A stretch of DNA of 64,000 bases from CAVPDG01 sp963702535 (GCA_963702535.1 CAVPDG010000010.1:372001-436000); one strand, 5' to 3'. Counted from the first letter of the stretch, positions 8,420 through 18,556 are shown. Translations and numbers: made by a program. Notes: a model not told the origin generated them from the letters alone.

Positions 8420-10102
8420 ATGATTACCCGATTTAAAAAATTCTGGGCAACGGGCGACAACCGAAATAAAGCGAACCTAAGACACACCAGGCACAGGCGT
8501 TAGAGAAGCGTGGGCGGAGCAAGACCGTGGAGATCGACCTGAAGCCAGGGGACCCCCTCTACAAGCTCTTCCTGGAAGCCTCCGGTGTTGTTGAAATTGA
8601 CCGGGTTAACGTGGATTCTCCAGCGCTACTTACGCTAAAGGAGGCTGGGGTGAAAATCTCAGTCCCCCTGGTCAACCAGGGGGAGCTGATCGGCGTGCTC
8701 AACCTGGGCAACCGCCTGAGTGAGCAGGATTATTCTACTGATGATCGCCGCCTGCTCTACACCCTGGCAACCCAGGCTGCGCCGGCCCTGCGCGTGGCAC
8801 AGCTCGCTCGCCAGCAACAAATCGAGGCTCGCCAGCGTGAGCGCCTGGAGCAGGAGATGCGCGTGGCACGCATCATCCAAGAAACATTACTGCCCAAGCA
8901 GCTGCCCAGGCTGGATGGCTGGCAGGTAGCTGCGCACTGGCAACCGGCGCGGGCGGTTAGCGGCGATTTTTACGATTTCTTTTACTTTTCCCGACGGCAA
9001 ACTAGGTCTGTCGGCCGGTGATGTAACCGATAAGGGCGTCCCTGCCGCGCTGGTCATGGCGACCACACGTAGCGTGTTGCGCGCTGCATCGGAAAGATTT
9101 TCATCACCCGGAAAGATCCTGGCGCAGGCCAACGAGATGCTTTACTCAGATATCCCGGCGAACATGTTCGTCACCTGCCTGTACCTTATTCTGGATCCGG
9201 AAAGCGGCATCTTGACAATCGCCAACGCCGGTCATAATCTGCCGTTGCTGCATACCTGTGAGGGAAGTCATCGATCTGCGTGCAGCCGGTATGCCACTAG
9301 GGTTAATGCCCGGCATGCAGTATGATGAAGTCGAAGCTGCGTTGGGCCCAGGGGACAGTTTGCTGATCTACAGTGATGGACTGGTTGAGGCGCACAATGC
9401 GCAACGTGAAATGTTTGGCTTTCGCCACCTGCACGAGTTGGTGGGGAAATTGCATACGCCAGCCCGGAAGCCCACGGGCGGGCAGTGATCACCGCCCTAC
9501 TCAAAGAGCTCGCCGAATTCACCGGGCCTGACTGGGAACAGGAAGACGATCTTACCTTCGTCGCCATCGACCGCGATCCTACTGTCAACGCAGCTCCGAT
9601 AACACAGCCTGATCCAACAAGCGAGGCTAAACCAACCCCAGGGGGACCGAATAACATGACAATAAACTCTTGGCAGCTCCTGGCTGAGTTCAGCCTGCCC
9701 AGCGAACCCGGTAACGAGATCCAAGCCATGCAGATGGTGGTGGATGCCGTGCAAGGGCTCAACCTGCCCGGCGCGATTTTAGAACGCCTGAAGACGGCAG
9801 TGGCAGAGACCACAATGAACGCCATCGAGCACGGTAACAAATACCAGGAGGACCTGCCGGTGGATATTGTGGTGAGAGCAACACAAACGGCATTATCGAT
9901 CCGTATCACCGATAGGGGCGGGGGGAGGGTGATTCCCGAAGCGCAAACACCTAACCTGGAAGCCAAGCTGGCAGGCTTGCAATCGCCACGCGGGTGGGGG
10001 TTATTCCTGATCAAGAATATGGTGGATGAGATGAACATCACAACGGACGAAGTCCACCATACGGTCGAACTGATCTTTCTGCTAGCAGGAGATGCGACAT
10101 GA
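8420..10102 (+). pseudogene. GAF-PP2C (SpoIIE/RsbU) phosphatase, apparently fused to an RsbW-like ATPase, multiply frameshifted
   Basis: Family-consistent segments lie in order across several frames. They are a short N-terminus from ATG 8420, a GAF-like region (about 8527-8800) and a coiled-coil linker. A SpoIIE-type PP2C domain follows (about 8880-9600), with RVAR-x-IQ-x-TLLP and GDVTDKG motifs. Last is a HATPase_c domain (about 9680-10100) with an N box (AETTMNAIEHGN), ITDRGGG and a PRGWGL box. Breaks fall near 8470-8500, 8985, 9257 and 9475. PP2C enzymes of this class dephosphorylate STAS antagonists that the ATPase phosphorylates, so both opposing activities seem joined. A restart at ATG 9655 would give a separate ATPase. 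The last segment overlaps the STAS gene by ATGA. Confidence 0.7.
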
Positions 10103-10458
10103 TCCAGACCTTTGCCAGCCAGCTACGCCGCCAGGGCGACCTGACAATTCTAGACCTATCCGGCGAGATCAACGGATTAGCCGATCAGGAACTCAACGCT
10201 ATTTATGACCAGGCGGAAGCCAGCGGGGCGAGCACGATTGCCCTCAATTTCAATAAGGTGGATTACATCAACAGCACTGGGATCGCTTTCCTGGTGGGCC
10301 TGCTGGCGCGGGCGATGAAAACAAAAAGAACAATGATCGCCTATGGCTTGACCGATCATTATCTCGAGATCTTCCAGATCACCCGCCTGGCGGATTTCAT
10401 CAAAATATACCCGGATGAGGCCAGCGTATTGGCAGAGATGAGCACCGGAGGTGCTTAG
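10099..10458 (+). CDS. STAS-domain anti-sigma factor antagonist
   Basis: A 119-residue single STAS domain of the SpoIIAA/RsbV type. The phosphorylation loop reads DYINSTG, with Ser59 in the position phosphorylated by RsbW-like kinases. The start overlaps the end of the phosphatase/ATPase gene by four bases (ATGA), with AGGAG just upstream, so translation is coupled. In partner switching, the unphosphorylated form binds the anti-sigma kinase and releases its partner. No sigma factor gene is present nearby, so the downstream target is unknown. Confidence 0.9.
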   Translation: MIQTFASQLRRQGDLTILDLSGEINGLADQELNAIYDQAEASGASTIALNFNKVDYINSTGIAFLVGLLARAMKTKRTMIAYGLTDHYLEIFQITRLADFIKIYPDEASVLAEMSTGGA

Positions 10459-10543
10459 CACGTAAGCCAAGGAACCCATGTGTGGGCAGCAAAAGGGCTG
10501 CCCAACGCACAGGAACAATTCAATCAACTAAGGAGAAAGGGAT

Positions 10544-10894
10544 ATGTCAAAAGTGAACGTGACGATGAGCGTCAGAAAGGCCAGCGCAAGCACCTCTATC
10601 ATAGATATCCAAGGCGAGATCAACGCATTTGCCGAGAACGTCCTGATGGATGCCTACACACAGGCGAGCAGCGCAGGTGCGCAAAACATCTTGTTGAACT
10701 TTAGCGGGCTGGAGTATATGAACAGCTCGGGGATCGGGCTACTGGTGACGCTGCTCATCCGCGCCAAGCGCCAGAACCAGCGACTGGTGGCCTGCGGGTT
10801 GAGCGAGCACTACCAGCAAATCTTCCTGCTCACCCGGCTGAACGAGGCGATCACAATTTTTTCAAGCGAAGCCGATGCCCTGGCAGCGCTCTAG
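10544..10894 (+). CDS. STAS-domain anti-sigma factor antagonist, second copy
   Basis: A second STAS protein of 116 residues, with MNSSG at 59-63; Ser61 is the likely phosphorylated residue. AAGGAG at 10529-10534 precedes the start. It is a diverged paralogue of the preceding gene. A small hairpin (GGGCAGC 10484-10490 with GCTGCCC 10497-10503) lies between the two and could set different expression levels. Two antagonists with one phosphatase-kinase suggest branched or graded signalling, which is inference. Confidence 0.9.
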   Translation: MSKVNVTMSVRKASASTSIIDIQGEINAFAENVLMDAYTQASSAGAQNILLNFSGLEYMNSSGIGLLVTLLIRAKRQNQRLVACGLSEHYQQIFLLTRLNEAITIFSSEADALAAL

Positions 10895-10967
10895 TCCAAA
10901 TGACGCGGCTTGATTTATGAAGCCTTGAGGGATAGCCATCCGAATAGGTAGCAAAGGAGAAGCAGCT

Positions 10968-11729
10968 ATGGCGGAATTTAATCAGGAAACCCCAACAACC
11001 AGCCATCCCGAGAACGCGTGGGCACCGCCAACGCCACACATGAAGGTCGCGGATGCGCCGGGCGGGGCAATGAATCTGAATGTCGAAGGTCGCCAGCCTG
11101 TTTCACCACTACAAGGCTTCGGGCAGATGTGGCAGAAGACCTTCAAGGTCCGGCTGAGTGGCATTGGCCTGACGCCAATCCAGGTGATGGAGGCATGGAA
11201 GGCGAACTTTTCCAAATTCCAGCCGCCGGAGAATCGCTTCTATCCAACCATGACTGGCATCCAACCGGGGAGTGTGCTGCTGATCCAAGCCAAGGTACCT
11301 CCATTTCCGGGAATGCCAAGCATGCTGCCCGTGGCGACAGGGGTGATGGTGCTGTATGCCGACGAGGAATCATTTACCGTTATGTGCCCCGAAGGACACC
11401 CGCTGGCGGGCTGGAACACGTTCAGCGCCTATGAAGAAGATGGCACGGTGGTGGTGCAGGTTCTAGAGCAGAGCCGCGCTAACGACCCGTTGTATGAATT
11501 CATGTTCCGCTACATGGGCGCATCCGGCCAACAAGACAATATATGGATCCACGTGCTCACCGCGCTGGCTGAGCACCTGGGGGTAAAGGGACAGGTGATG
11601 GTTACCCGCACCCTGATCGACCCCAGCGTGCAGTGGTCGGAGGCGAAAAACATCTGGAAAAACGCCGCCATCCGCACTGTCTTTTACGTTGCGGCAACGC
11701 CGATACGATGGCTGAACGACTTGCGCTGA
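10968..11729 (+). CDS. Uncharacterised protein, possibly DUF1990-like
   Basis: A 253-residue soluble protein with no signal peptide or membrane span. AAGGAG lies about ten bases upstream of the ATG. The segment EGHPLAGWNTFS, followed by an acidic DGTVVVQV strand and a QSRAND segment, resembles the GHPE-GE-F...DDG...SR pattern of DUF1990 proteins. The similarity is short and unverified. It follows the two STAS genes in the same direction and may belong to that operon. No catalytic motif is evident and I assign no function. Confidence 0.6.
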   Translation: MAEFNQETPTTSHPENAWAPPTPHMKVADAPGGAMNLNVEGRQPVSPLQGFGQMWQKTFKVRLSGIGLTPIQVMEAWKANFSKFQPPENRFYPTMTGIQPGSVLLIQAKVPPFPGMPSMLPVATGVMVLYADEESFTVMCPEGHPLAGWNTFSAYEEDGTVVVQVLEQSRANDPLYEFMFRYMGASGQQDNIWIHVLTALAEHLGVKGQVMVTRTLIDPSVQWSEAKNIWKNAAIRTVFYVAATPIRWLNDLR

Positions 11730-11807
11730 TGTTAAAATGAGGATTTGATCCCTGGAAAAGGTCCCCTCAGGCTCAAATACCTGCCTGAGGGGAAAACACA
11801 AGCTACT

Positions 11808-13242
11808 ATGTCAAAAACCGGCGCATACGAATACGATGCGGTCGTCGTGGGAGCGGGACCGAACGGCTTAGCCGCGGCGATTACGCTCGCCCAGGCTGGA
11901 TGCAAAACGCTACTGATCGAGGCAAAGGAGACCATCGGGGGCGGCATGCGCACCGCCGAGCTGACTCTGCCGGGATTCCGGCACGATATCTGCTCCGCCA
12001 TCCACCCTTTGGGCGTAGCTTCTCCCTTCCTGCGCGGTCCTGCCACTGGCAGATTACGGGCTGGAGTGGATCCAGCCACCGCTCTCCTTCGGGCACCCAC
12101 TTGAGGATGGGACGGCAGTCTGGTTGCATCCGTCGATCGCAGAAACAGCCGCTCAACTCGGCGAGGACGGGCGTGCGTATACGCGCTTCATGCAACCGCT
12201 AGTTGATGAATGGGGGAAAATCGAAAAGGCGGTGCTGGGGCCGCTGCCCATCTCGCCCCACCTGCTGGCGCTGTCACGCTTCGGACTGGCGGCGCTCCAG
12301 CCGGCGACATTCCTGGCAAAAAGGTTGTTCAAGGGCGAGCGGGGAAGGGCGCTGTTTGCCGGGCTGGCGGGACATGCTATCCAGCCGCTCGACCAGCCAC
12401 TGACCTCAGCCTTTGCCATCGTGGAAGGCATCCTGGGGCACAGCGCCGGCTGGCCGCTGGCCGCGGGGCGGCTCGCAAGCCATCGCCGATGCGCTGGCAG
12501 GCTATTTCCAGTCGCTCGGGGGGGAGATCGCCACCGGAAGGGCGGTGCAGAGCCTGGAGGAATTCCGGCGAGCCGCCTGACGCTGCTCGATATCACTCCC
12601 CGGCAGTTGCTGGCGATGGCGGGCGATGCGCTCCCGCCGCGCTACCGGCGACAGATGGAGGGCTATCGCTACGGACCGGGTGTATTCAAGATCGATTACG
12701 CCCTGAATGAGCCCATCCCGTGGAAAGCCGGCGAGCTGGTGAACACCGCTACCGTACACGTAGGGGGCAGCCTGGAGGAGATCGCCGCAGCGGAGAAAGC
12801 AGTGTGGCGCGGCGAGCACCCGCAAAAGCCGTTCGTCCTGCTGGCGCAGCAGAGCCTCTTCGACCCCAGCCGGGCGCCGCAGGGCAAGCACACCGCCTGG
12901 GCGTACTGCCACGTGCCCAACGGCTCAACGCAAGATATGACCGGGGCGATTGAGGGGCAGATCGAGCGCTTTGCGCCGGGTTTCGGCGATTGCATACTGG
13001 AGCGCAGCACGCGCCTCTGCGCTGACATGCAGGCTTATAACCCGAATTACATCGGCGGGGATATCAACGGTGGGGTGCAGGACTGGCGGCAGACCTGGAC
13101 GCGCCCGGTGCTCAGCCTGACGCCGTACGCCACGCCGATCCCAGGGGTTTACCTTTGCTCATCCTCCACACCGCCAGGCGGGGGCGTGCACGGCATGTGC
13201 GGCTACCACGCGGCAAAGGCGGCATTGAAAATGCTAACTTAG
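11808..13242 (+). pseudogene. FAD-dependent oxidoreductase, phytoene dehydrogenase-related, three frameshifts
   Basis: The N-terminus has a Rossmann FAD motif, VVVGAGPNGLAAA (about residues 12-24), followed by an acidic strand end. The C-terminal segment, ending near a GGGVHGMCGYHAA stretch, is typical of COG1233 enzymes related to phytoene desaturase or carotenoid isomerase. A break near 12037 separates the first segment. A pair of compensating breaks near 12468 and 12575 shifts an internal stretch out of frame; the correct frame there reads AIADALAGYFQSLGGEI. With three bases corrected the protein is about 477 aa. The substrate is not predictable. A GTCAAACG/CGTTTGAC hairpin follows the stop. 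Confidence 0.7.
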
Positions 13243-13262
13243 GAATAAGGGGGGGATTAAAG

Positions 13263-13301
13263 GTCAAACGCCTGGGTGAGGGGGGCACCCAGACGTTTGA
13301 C
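13263..13301 (+). terminator. Hairpin after the oxidoreductase gene
   Basis: GTCAAACG (13263-13270) pairs with CGTTTGAC (13294-13301). An inner CTGGGTG/CACCCAG stem closes a G-rich loop. It starts about 20 bases after the stop codon. There is no long T run, so termination strength is uncertain. Confidence 0.5.
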
Positions 13302-13335
13302 AGTGTATATAATACAATAAACGATAGAAAAAAGC

Positions 13336-13367
13336 AAGAGCGCCTAACAAATTCGTTAGGCGCTCTT
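13336..13367 (-). terminator. Intrinsic terminator of the tRNA-Arg gene
   Basis: A perfect 13-bp stem (13336-13348 with 13355-13367) has a six-base loop. On the minus strand it is followed within a few bases by TTTTTT. It lies seven bases past the tRNA 3' end, which is ideal for terminating the tRNA-Arg transcript. Confidence 0.75.
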
Positions 13368-13374
13368 AGTGAGA

Positions 13375-13656
13375 GCCCCAGGCGGGAAGTCGAACCCGCA
13401 ACCTCGGCCTTCAGGTTTGCGCCGGTTTCCCGGCTCCCCGGACTATCCCTTCGCCTTAGCATTGTATCTGCCTTAGGCGGCGACCGTCTAGTCTCTACAC
13501 CTTCCCGGCCTAAGTGGCTGGGCTTGGCTCGGGATTACCCCGGCCTGTAGAGTACCGTTGGGCTTCCCCGAATTTGGCCGCATTCACTCACAAAATTTCA
13601 ATCGTGAGGCCCACAACTGCAGGAGAGCCTCGCTCTATCCTTTGAGCTACTGGGGC
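13375..13656 (-). tRNA. tRNA-Arg(CCT) interrupted by a group I intron
   Basis: On the minus strand the 5' exon (13656-13621) gives acceptor GCCCCAG, a D arm GCTC/GAGC, an anticodon stem AGGCT and loop CT-CCT. The 3' exon (13411-13375) gives the matching anticodon-stem strand, variable loop AGGTT, T arm GCGGG/CCCGC and acceptor CTGGGGC. Between them lies a 209-nt insertion directly after anticodon position 36. The anticodon CCT reads AGG codons. The T loop has eight bases instead of seven (TTCGACTT), and pair 27-43 is A/G; the former may be a one-base sequence error. No CCA is encoded. Introns at tRNA-Arg(CCT) are known in some Alphaproteobacteria. Confidence 0.8.
13412..13620 (-). ncRNA. Self-splicing group I intron in tRNA-Arg(CCT)
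   Basis: Conserved core elements are visible on the minus strand: an R-like GTGTAGAGACTAGACGG and an S-like AAGGGATAGTCC, which pair to build the P3-P7 core. The 5' exon ends in U and the intron ends in G (13412), as required. P1 can form from exon CCU and intron GGG, with a U-G wobble at the splice site and a short loop. At 209 nt the intron is about as small as the compact Azoarcus-type introns and has no room for a homing endonuclease. Exact boundaries are inferred from tRNA folding. Confidence 0.8.
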
Positions 13657-13719
13657 GTTCAAAAGTTAAAGAGCCGGTAAAATAATATCACAAAAGTCTC
13701 AGCCCTGAGGGAGAGGATC

Positions 13720-14063
13720 ATGATCCACCAGCTACGCATCTACGAGATCTTCGAGCATAACAAAGCTGCATTTCACGAGCGCTTCAGCCAGCATGCGCTG
13801 CGCATCTGGCAGCCGTACGGCTTCAAGCTGGCAGCAGCTGGGAATCCCAGAGTGAGGGGCGGACGGAATTCATCTACCTGCTGAAATGGCCCGACGAGGA
13901 GACCATGCGCAGCGCCTGGGAGAAATTCCGGGCGGACGAGGAATGGATCGAGGTCAAACGCGTGATGGCGGCGCAGTACGGCGAGCTGGTGGGGAAAATC
14001 GAAGAGAAAGTGCTTGCGCCGACGAGTTATTCGCCTGGCATGGTGGACCGGCTGTCCAGATAA
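13720..14063 (+). CDS. NIPSNAP-family protein, one frameshift
   Basis: The frame opens at ATG 13720 after GAGAGG and reads an N-terminal beta-strand pattern (HQLRIYEIFEHNK) typical of NIPSNAP/dimeric alpha-beta barrel proteins. One base near 13838 is missing or extra. The other frame continues as EFIYLLKWPDEETMRSAW and RADEEW, hallmark NIPSNAP segments, to the stop at 14063. The restored product is about 114 aa. The biochemical role of the bacterial family is unknown. Confidence 0.7.
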
Positions 14064-14115
14064 ACCGGGAAATTTCATGGAGTTGGGTTGGTAAATGCAG
14101 AATTTCCTCCCCGGC

Positions 14116-17100
14116 TCAGCGCCGGACCAGTGGCATGAAGAATCGATAAGGTACGATCACTGTGCCACTATGACCGACGCCATCGGTGTAGGGGTAGCTG
14201 CCAGGTTGAGTAAAACGCAGGCGAAAGATACTGCCGGGAGGGAGCATGCCAGAGTCCCAACCCAGGGGGTTTAGGAGCGGGTCCAGCGCCCCGGTGGTAT
14301 GCAGCCGAAGCTGCGGGTTATCCGCCAGGCTCATGGACTGTGTAATGCTGAGCGTACTATCCAGCGGAGCGAACCATTCAACGCTCTGACCCAGACTGAC
14401 CTGCACCACCTGCGGAAGCGGACCGGCAGCGGTTAATGATACCGATGGATCTGCCAGCGGCTGGCGAGGGCTCAACGGGATGTTGATATGCAGGGGCGCT
14501 GAACCGACCTGGTATTGCGGGCTGCGCCATGAATAATACCCTGGTCCGCCATCCACCTGCAGGTAATAGACGCCGGGCGGGGCGATGAAAGCATAATAAC
14601 CATCTGCGCCAGTGACCTGGGGATTGGCTTGGTTGTTATAAAGGTGGGCGGACCAGGGAACCCAGCCACCCCAGGCGGTGTCGGAGATCATCGCTGTTAC
14701 GGTCACGCCCTCCACAGCGCTCAGCTCGGGATTGGCAGGATCGAATCCCTGGGTGACATCGAATATCACGCCCTGCTGGTCAACCAGGGCATTCAGATTA
14801 GCGGAGAAGGTGGTTGAACTCCGTAGGTGCAGCCCCCGCGTTATTTAACGACCTGCCCGGCCAGATACATCCCAGCCTGGCAATCACATCACGCTCCACC
14901 CCATCGGCAAGCTCCATGGCAATAACGAAGTGGTACCAGGGCTTATCGATACTGGCAGGATGGTAGGTGGCGACAAGAAGCGCGCCTTCATAGACATCCA
15001 CCCAAACCGATTCAGATGTTACGGGGGGCGTGCCCATTTGCTCACAGCTTTTGGCGTACAGGTGCATGCCGCTGCCGGCATGGGGAGGAACGAAGCTAAA
15101 GTGCGCGCCATCGCCCACAAAAAGGCCGGCTTGATTGCGGAAGCGGTAGACCAGGTGCTGACCTGCCAGCGGACCAGAAGGGGGCGTATGCTCCCAGGTA
15201 GAGGGCTGGGGGCAGATGAAGGTGAGCGGCGGATCCAGGGTAACTGCATGGCTGGAACTGCTGCACTGACCGGGCGCGCCGGAGGTGCAAGCGATGGCAG
15301 TGAGAACGCGTCGCTGCTGCCCCAGCCCGGAGGGGTTGATGGGATGAGAGAAAGCGCCATGCGCATCGGCAACCGTGACGCCCGCCTGGGCTCCGTCAAT
15401 ATACAAGGTAACGGTAGTGTTTGGAACAGTCACCCCGCTCACCTGGAGCACACCGGGGCAAATCTCACCTGGACCGGGCGCGGTGATCAAGGGGGGCACA
15501 AGGGGCACCTGGCTGGCGGCTTGCAGGTCAAAATGCCAGCCGCCGGCGCGCACCTCTGCCTGGTTGGTGATCGTCGTCCCCGGTGCGACCTGCTCCGAAA
15601 ATGCTGTGAGCAATACCTGAGCAGCCTGCCCGCCGGGCAACGGCTGCTGGGTCTGCCAGCTCAACACCTGACCCTGCTGTCCGAAATTCATCGCCGGCGA
15701 AGTGCGCTGGGCAGCAAAGGTTAAGCCAGTGGGCAGGGTATCGGTCATCCATACGGGCAGCCCGATCGGGTCGTAATGCCTGAACTGCAGCAAGTAGCGC
15801 TGGCTGAGGTAATTGTGGAACTGCCCACTGGCAGGATCGAAGGTGGCAAACCATTGCGACGGAAAGGCAGCTTTTTCAGCGGAAGCGGCGCCAGTCTGCG
15901 AGTAATATTCATCGGCTCCCAGGTCGGCGGCAGCGCCGTTGGGGCGGGGCTGGCCATCTATATCCACCACCACCGGCGAACCAATCCCCCGGTCAACGGC
16001 GGCTGAAATGGCGGAGATGTGGTAATCGCCGGTGAGCGGGGCTATAAAAGCCGGGTCGCCGGTGACATCACGCTGAGGTGTGATCGCGCCCGTCCCTCCG
16101 CTGTTCAGGTTATTTGCATGCCACAAGGTGCTGTCATAGGAGACGGAAGCCTGCACGGTGACCGTGATGCCCACCCTGGAGTGACCGGCGATAATGCTGT
16201 TGGTCATCTCCAGGCGCGCCCGGTTGGCAAGGTACACACCATCACCGCTGCCGGTGTTATCGGCGATGGTGGTGTGAAACATACGACCCAGGTTTCCGGG
16301 TGTGGTGGCTGAACTGACCAACATGCCGCTGCCGCGAGTGGAAGCCTGGTTGCCGGACAGGATATTGTTCTCCATCCTGAAGGTAGTATCCTCAACATAG
16401 AGCCCCCCGCCGGCGCCGTTAGACGAGAGGCTGGCATGGTTGGATAAGATGGTGTTCTGCGTCAGCGTGACGGCGCTGGTTATGAGGCTTACACCGCCGC
16501 CGTAGCCGTTCCCCGAGCTACCGCCGCCCGCTGTATTATTCTGAACGATATTGCCATGCATCGTCAGGCTTCCGCCGGAAAAATATACCCCGCCGCCCTG
16601 GCCCAAGCGCGTTAGCCCGCCTGTAGCAGTATTGTCCTGGATCGTGTTGCCTTCCAGGCGCCCGGTACTGCCGTAACCGATCGCCACGCCGCCCCCCCAG
16701 CCTTCTTTTTGCAGGCTGGCTGTGTTCTGGGTGATCAGATTATTGGTCAGCGTGACATGGCTGGTGCCGTGGACCTCACTCACATACACTCCGCCCCCGG
16801 AAGCAGAGCTCAAGGTGCCGGGTCCGGTAGTGCCAGTGTTGTGCTGGATGGTGTTGCCCAGCAACCACACCTGGCTATCCCAGATGGCAATCCCGCCGCC
16901 GTTGCCTCCGCCAGCGTTGCCCTGGTTGGTTGAGCCGGTGTTATCCTGTATGAGGTTGTCCGCCAGCGTCACGTCAGGGCAGTTATCGATGTACAGGCCA
17001 CCGCCTGAGCCATGGTAAACCGGGCTGGCAATGTTTGACTCAACCCGGCTATCGCGCAGCTCGATGCGGCTGCCATAGGCATAAATCCCACCACCCAGGC

Positions 17101-17668
17101 CATTCTTAGAAGCTTCTCTACTGGCAGCGTTGCCGGTGATGGTCAGTCTGCTCATGGTAACATTCGCCGAACGGATATACATCCCACCCCCGGTATTCAC
17201 GGAAGTGGGATTATTCGGGTCGCCGCGCAGCCCGGCGGCGTTGCCATTGGTGAGGGTCAGCCCTTCCAAGGTGACATCCGCCGGACCGATGATGGCTATC
17301 GCCCGTCCCTGGTTATTGGCGTCCAGCGTTGTGGGATTGGCGGTTGGGTTTGGCGTATTCCAATCCGCCGTTGTGAATCCGCCGCGCAGGCTGATCGATT
17401 TGGTCAGGTATGCCACCTGCGAAAGCCCGCCCTGGGTATTGACGCCAGAGTAGACGCCGGTCGCCACACGGATCTCATCCCCGGCAGCCGATTGGTCGAT
17501 AGCGGCTTGGATTGTAGCGTAGCAAGGAGCAGCGCCTCCACAATTCCCGCCTGGCGCCACGTAGAGCACCTGATCTAATGCCTGGGCGTTGCCCAGCTCA
17601 ACCAGCAGAGCAGCCAGCCAGACGGCGGCAGCTAAAACCGGGACCAAAAAGCGCTGTGCCTTGTGCAT
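14116..17668 (-). CDS. Secreted right-handed beta-helix surface protein, one frameshift
   Basis: A signal peptide spans about residues 1-30. It is followed by about 550 residues of parallel beta-helix rungs with repeated GGGxY, N-T-A and L-x-N-T patterns, as in pectate-lyase-like or polymorphic surface proteins. Then come conserved-repeat and Ig-like domains. The reading frame breaks near 14810. The next frame continues with FSANLNALVD, a carboxypeptidase-regulatory-like beta domain, and ends with FFMPLVRR, a C-terminal tail common in Chloroflexota secreted proteins. Restored length is about 1180 aa. Ligand or enzyme activity is not evident; adhesion or glycan interaction is plausible. Short motif repetition makes this gene prone to misassembly. 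Confidence 0.8.
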
Positions 17669-17766
17669 GATTCCCCTCCCCGTTCAAAGTGGATTGGCCC
17701 GTTACAGGAATTATATGTCTATAATCCATTTTGTGTAGGAGTTACGCAGTTTAAAGTAGGATGTGC

Positions 17767-17818
17767 CCGAAAAAAGGGATGCTTTGCGGGCTAGCCCGCA
17801 AAGCATCCCTTTTTTCGG
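17767..17818. repeat. 52-bp perfect palindrome, copy 1 (possible terminator of sdhB)
   Basis: Two 26-base arms match perfectly around a central GGCTAGCC, starting CCG and ending CGG. Beyond the perfect core, flanks from about 17737 to 17847 remain imperfectly complementary. A-rich and T-rich tracts within the arms make it a plausible bidirectional terminator just after sdhB. The second copy, at 26507, has the same length and centre but different arm sequence. Confidence 0.8.
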
Positions 17819-17851
17819 CATTTCCCTTCACTGAACTGCGAAGTCCTGATA

Positions 17852-18556
17852 TTAATCGATCCTGCCGGTAGCAATGGCGCGCTTGACCTCGCCGATGGCC
17901 TGGGTGATCTGGATATCGCGCGGGCAAGCCTCGGTGCAGTTGAAGATGGTGTGGCAGCGGAAGACGCCGAACTGGTCGCTGAGGATCTTGAGGCGCTCGG
18001 CTGCGCCCTGGTCGCGGCTGTCGAAGATGAAGCGATGGGCGTTGACGATCGCCGCGGGACCGACGTACTGCTCATTCGCCCAGAAAGAGGGACAGGACGT
18101 GGTGCAGGCGGCGCAAAGAATGCACTTGGTGGTGTCATCGAAGCGCTCGCGCTGCTCGGGGCTTTGCAGGCGCTCCTGCCTGGGCGGGGGATCGTTGTTG
18201 ATCAGGTAGGGCTGCACGGAGCGATAATGCTCGAAGAACGGCTCCATATCGACGATCATGTCCTTGATGACGCGCATGCCCAGCAACGGCTCGACCGTGA
18301 TCTTCTTCGAGCCCAGGTCTTTGACCAGCACCTTGCACGCCAGGCGGTTGCGCCCGTTGATGCGCATGGCATCCGAGCCGCATACGCCGTGAGCGCAGGA
18401 GCGCCGGAACGATAGCGACCCGTCCAGGTGCCCCTTGACGTATTCCAGCAAATCCAGCACCCGGTCGGTGGGCTCGGCCTCCACCGGGTAGGTTTCGTAA
18501 TGGGGCTTGCGATCTTGCTCCGGGTTGAAGCGGAAAATCTTCAGTGTCACCTGCAT
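17852..18556 (-). CDS. sdhB: Succinate dehydrogenase/fumarate reductase iron-sulfur subunit
   Basis: The 234-residue protein has a ferredoxin-like N-terminus with a [2Fe-2S] site (SCAHGVCGSDAM plus a later Cys). The C-terminal domain holds [4Fe-4S] (CILCAACTTSCP) and [3Fe-4S] (CHTIFNCTEACP) motifs. It passes electrons from the flavin of SdhA to quinone at the membrane anchors. It is the last gene of the minus-strand order sdhC-sdhD-sdhA-sdhB and overlaps the present end of sdhA. The 52-bp palindrome lies 33 bases downstream. Confidence 0.97.
   Translation of the reverse strand: MQVTLKIFRFNPEQDRKPHYETYPVEAEPTDRVLDLLEYVKGHLDGSLSFRRSCAHGVCGSDAMRINGRNRLACKVLVKDLGSKKITVEPLLGMRVIKDMIVDMEPFFEHYRSVQPYLINNDPPPRQERLQSPEQRERFDDTTKCILCAACTTSCPSFWANEQYVGPAAIVNAHRFIFDSRDQGAAERLKILSDQFGVFRCHTIFNCTEACPRDIQITQAIGEVKRAIATGRID

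Noticed and set aside
9268..10041. A 257-residue antisense frame over the HATPase segment
   Set aside because: The plus-strand ATPase motifs are unmistakable, so this is a shadow frame.
10899..10967. Sigma factor gene linked to the STAS genes
   Set aside because: No sigma-70 region or other sigma factor is encoded here or nearby; the target of the partner-switching module lies elsewhere.
13155..13550. A 131-residue frame across the tRNA-Arg and intron
   Set aside because: It spans a folded tRNA, a terminator and an intron core and has no protein family features.
17693..17851. Insertion sequence ends around the 52-bp palindrome
   Set aside because: The outer arms resemble terminal repeats, but no transposase or target duplication could be identified.
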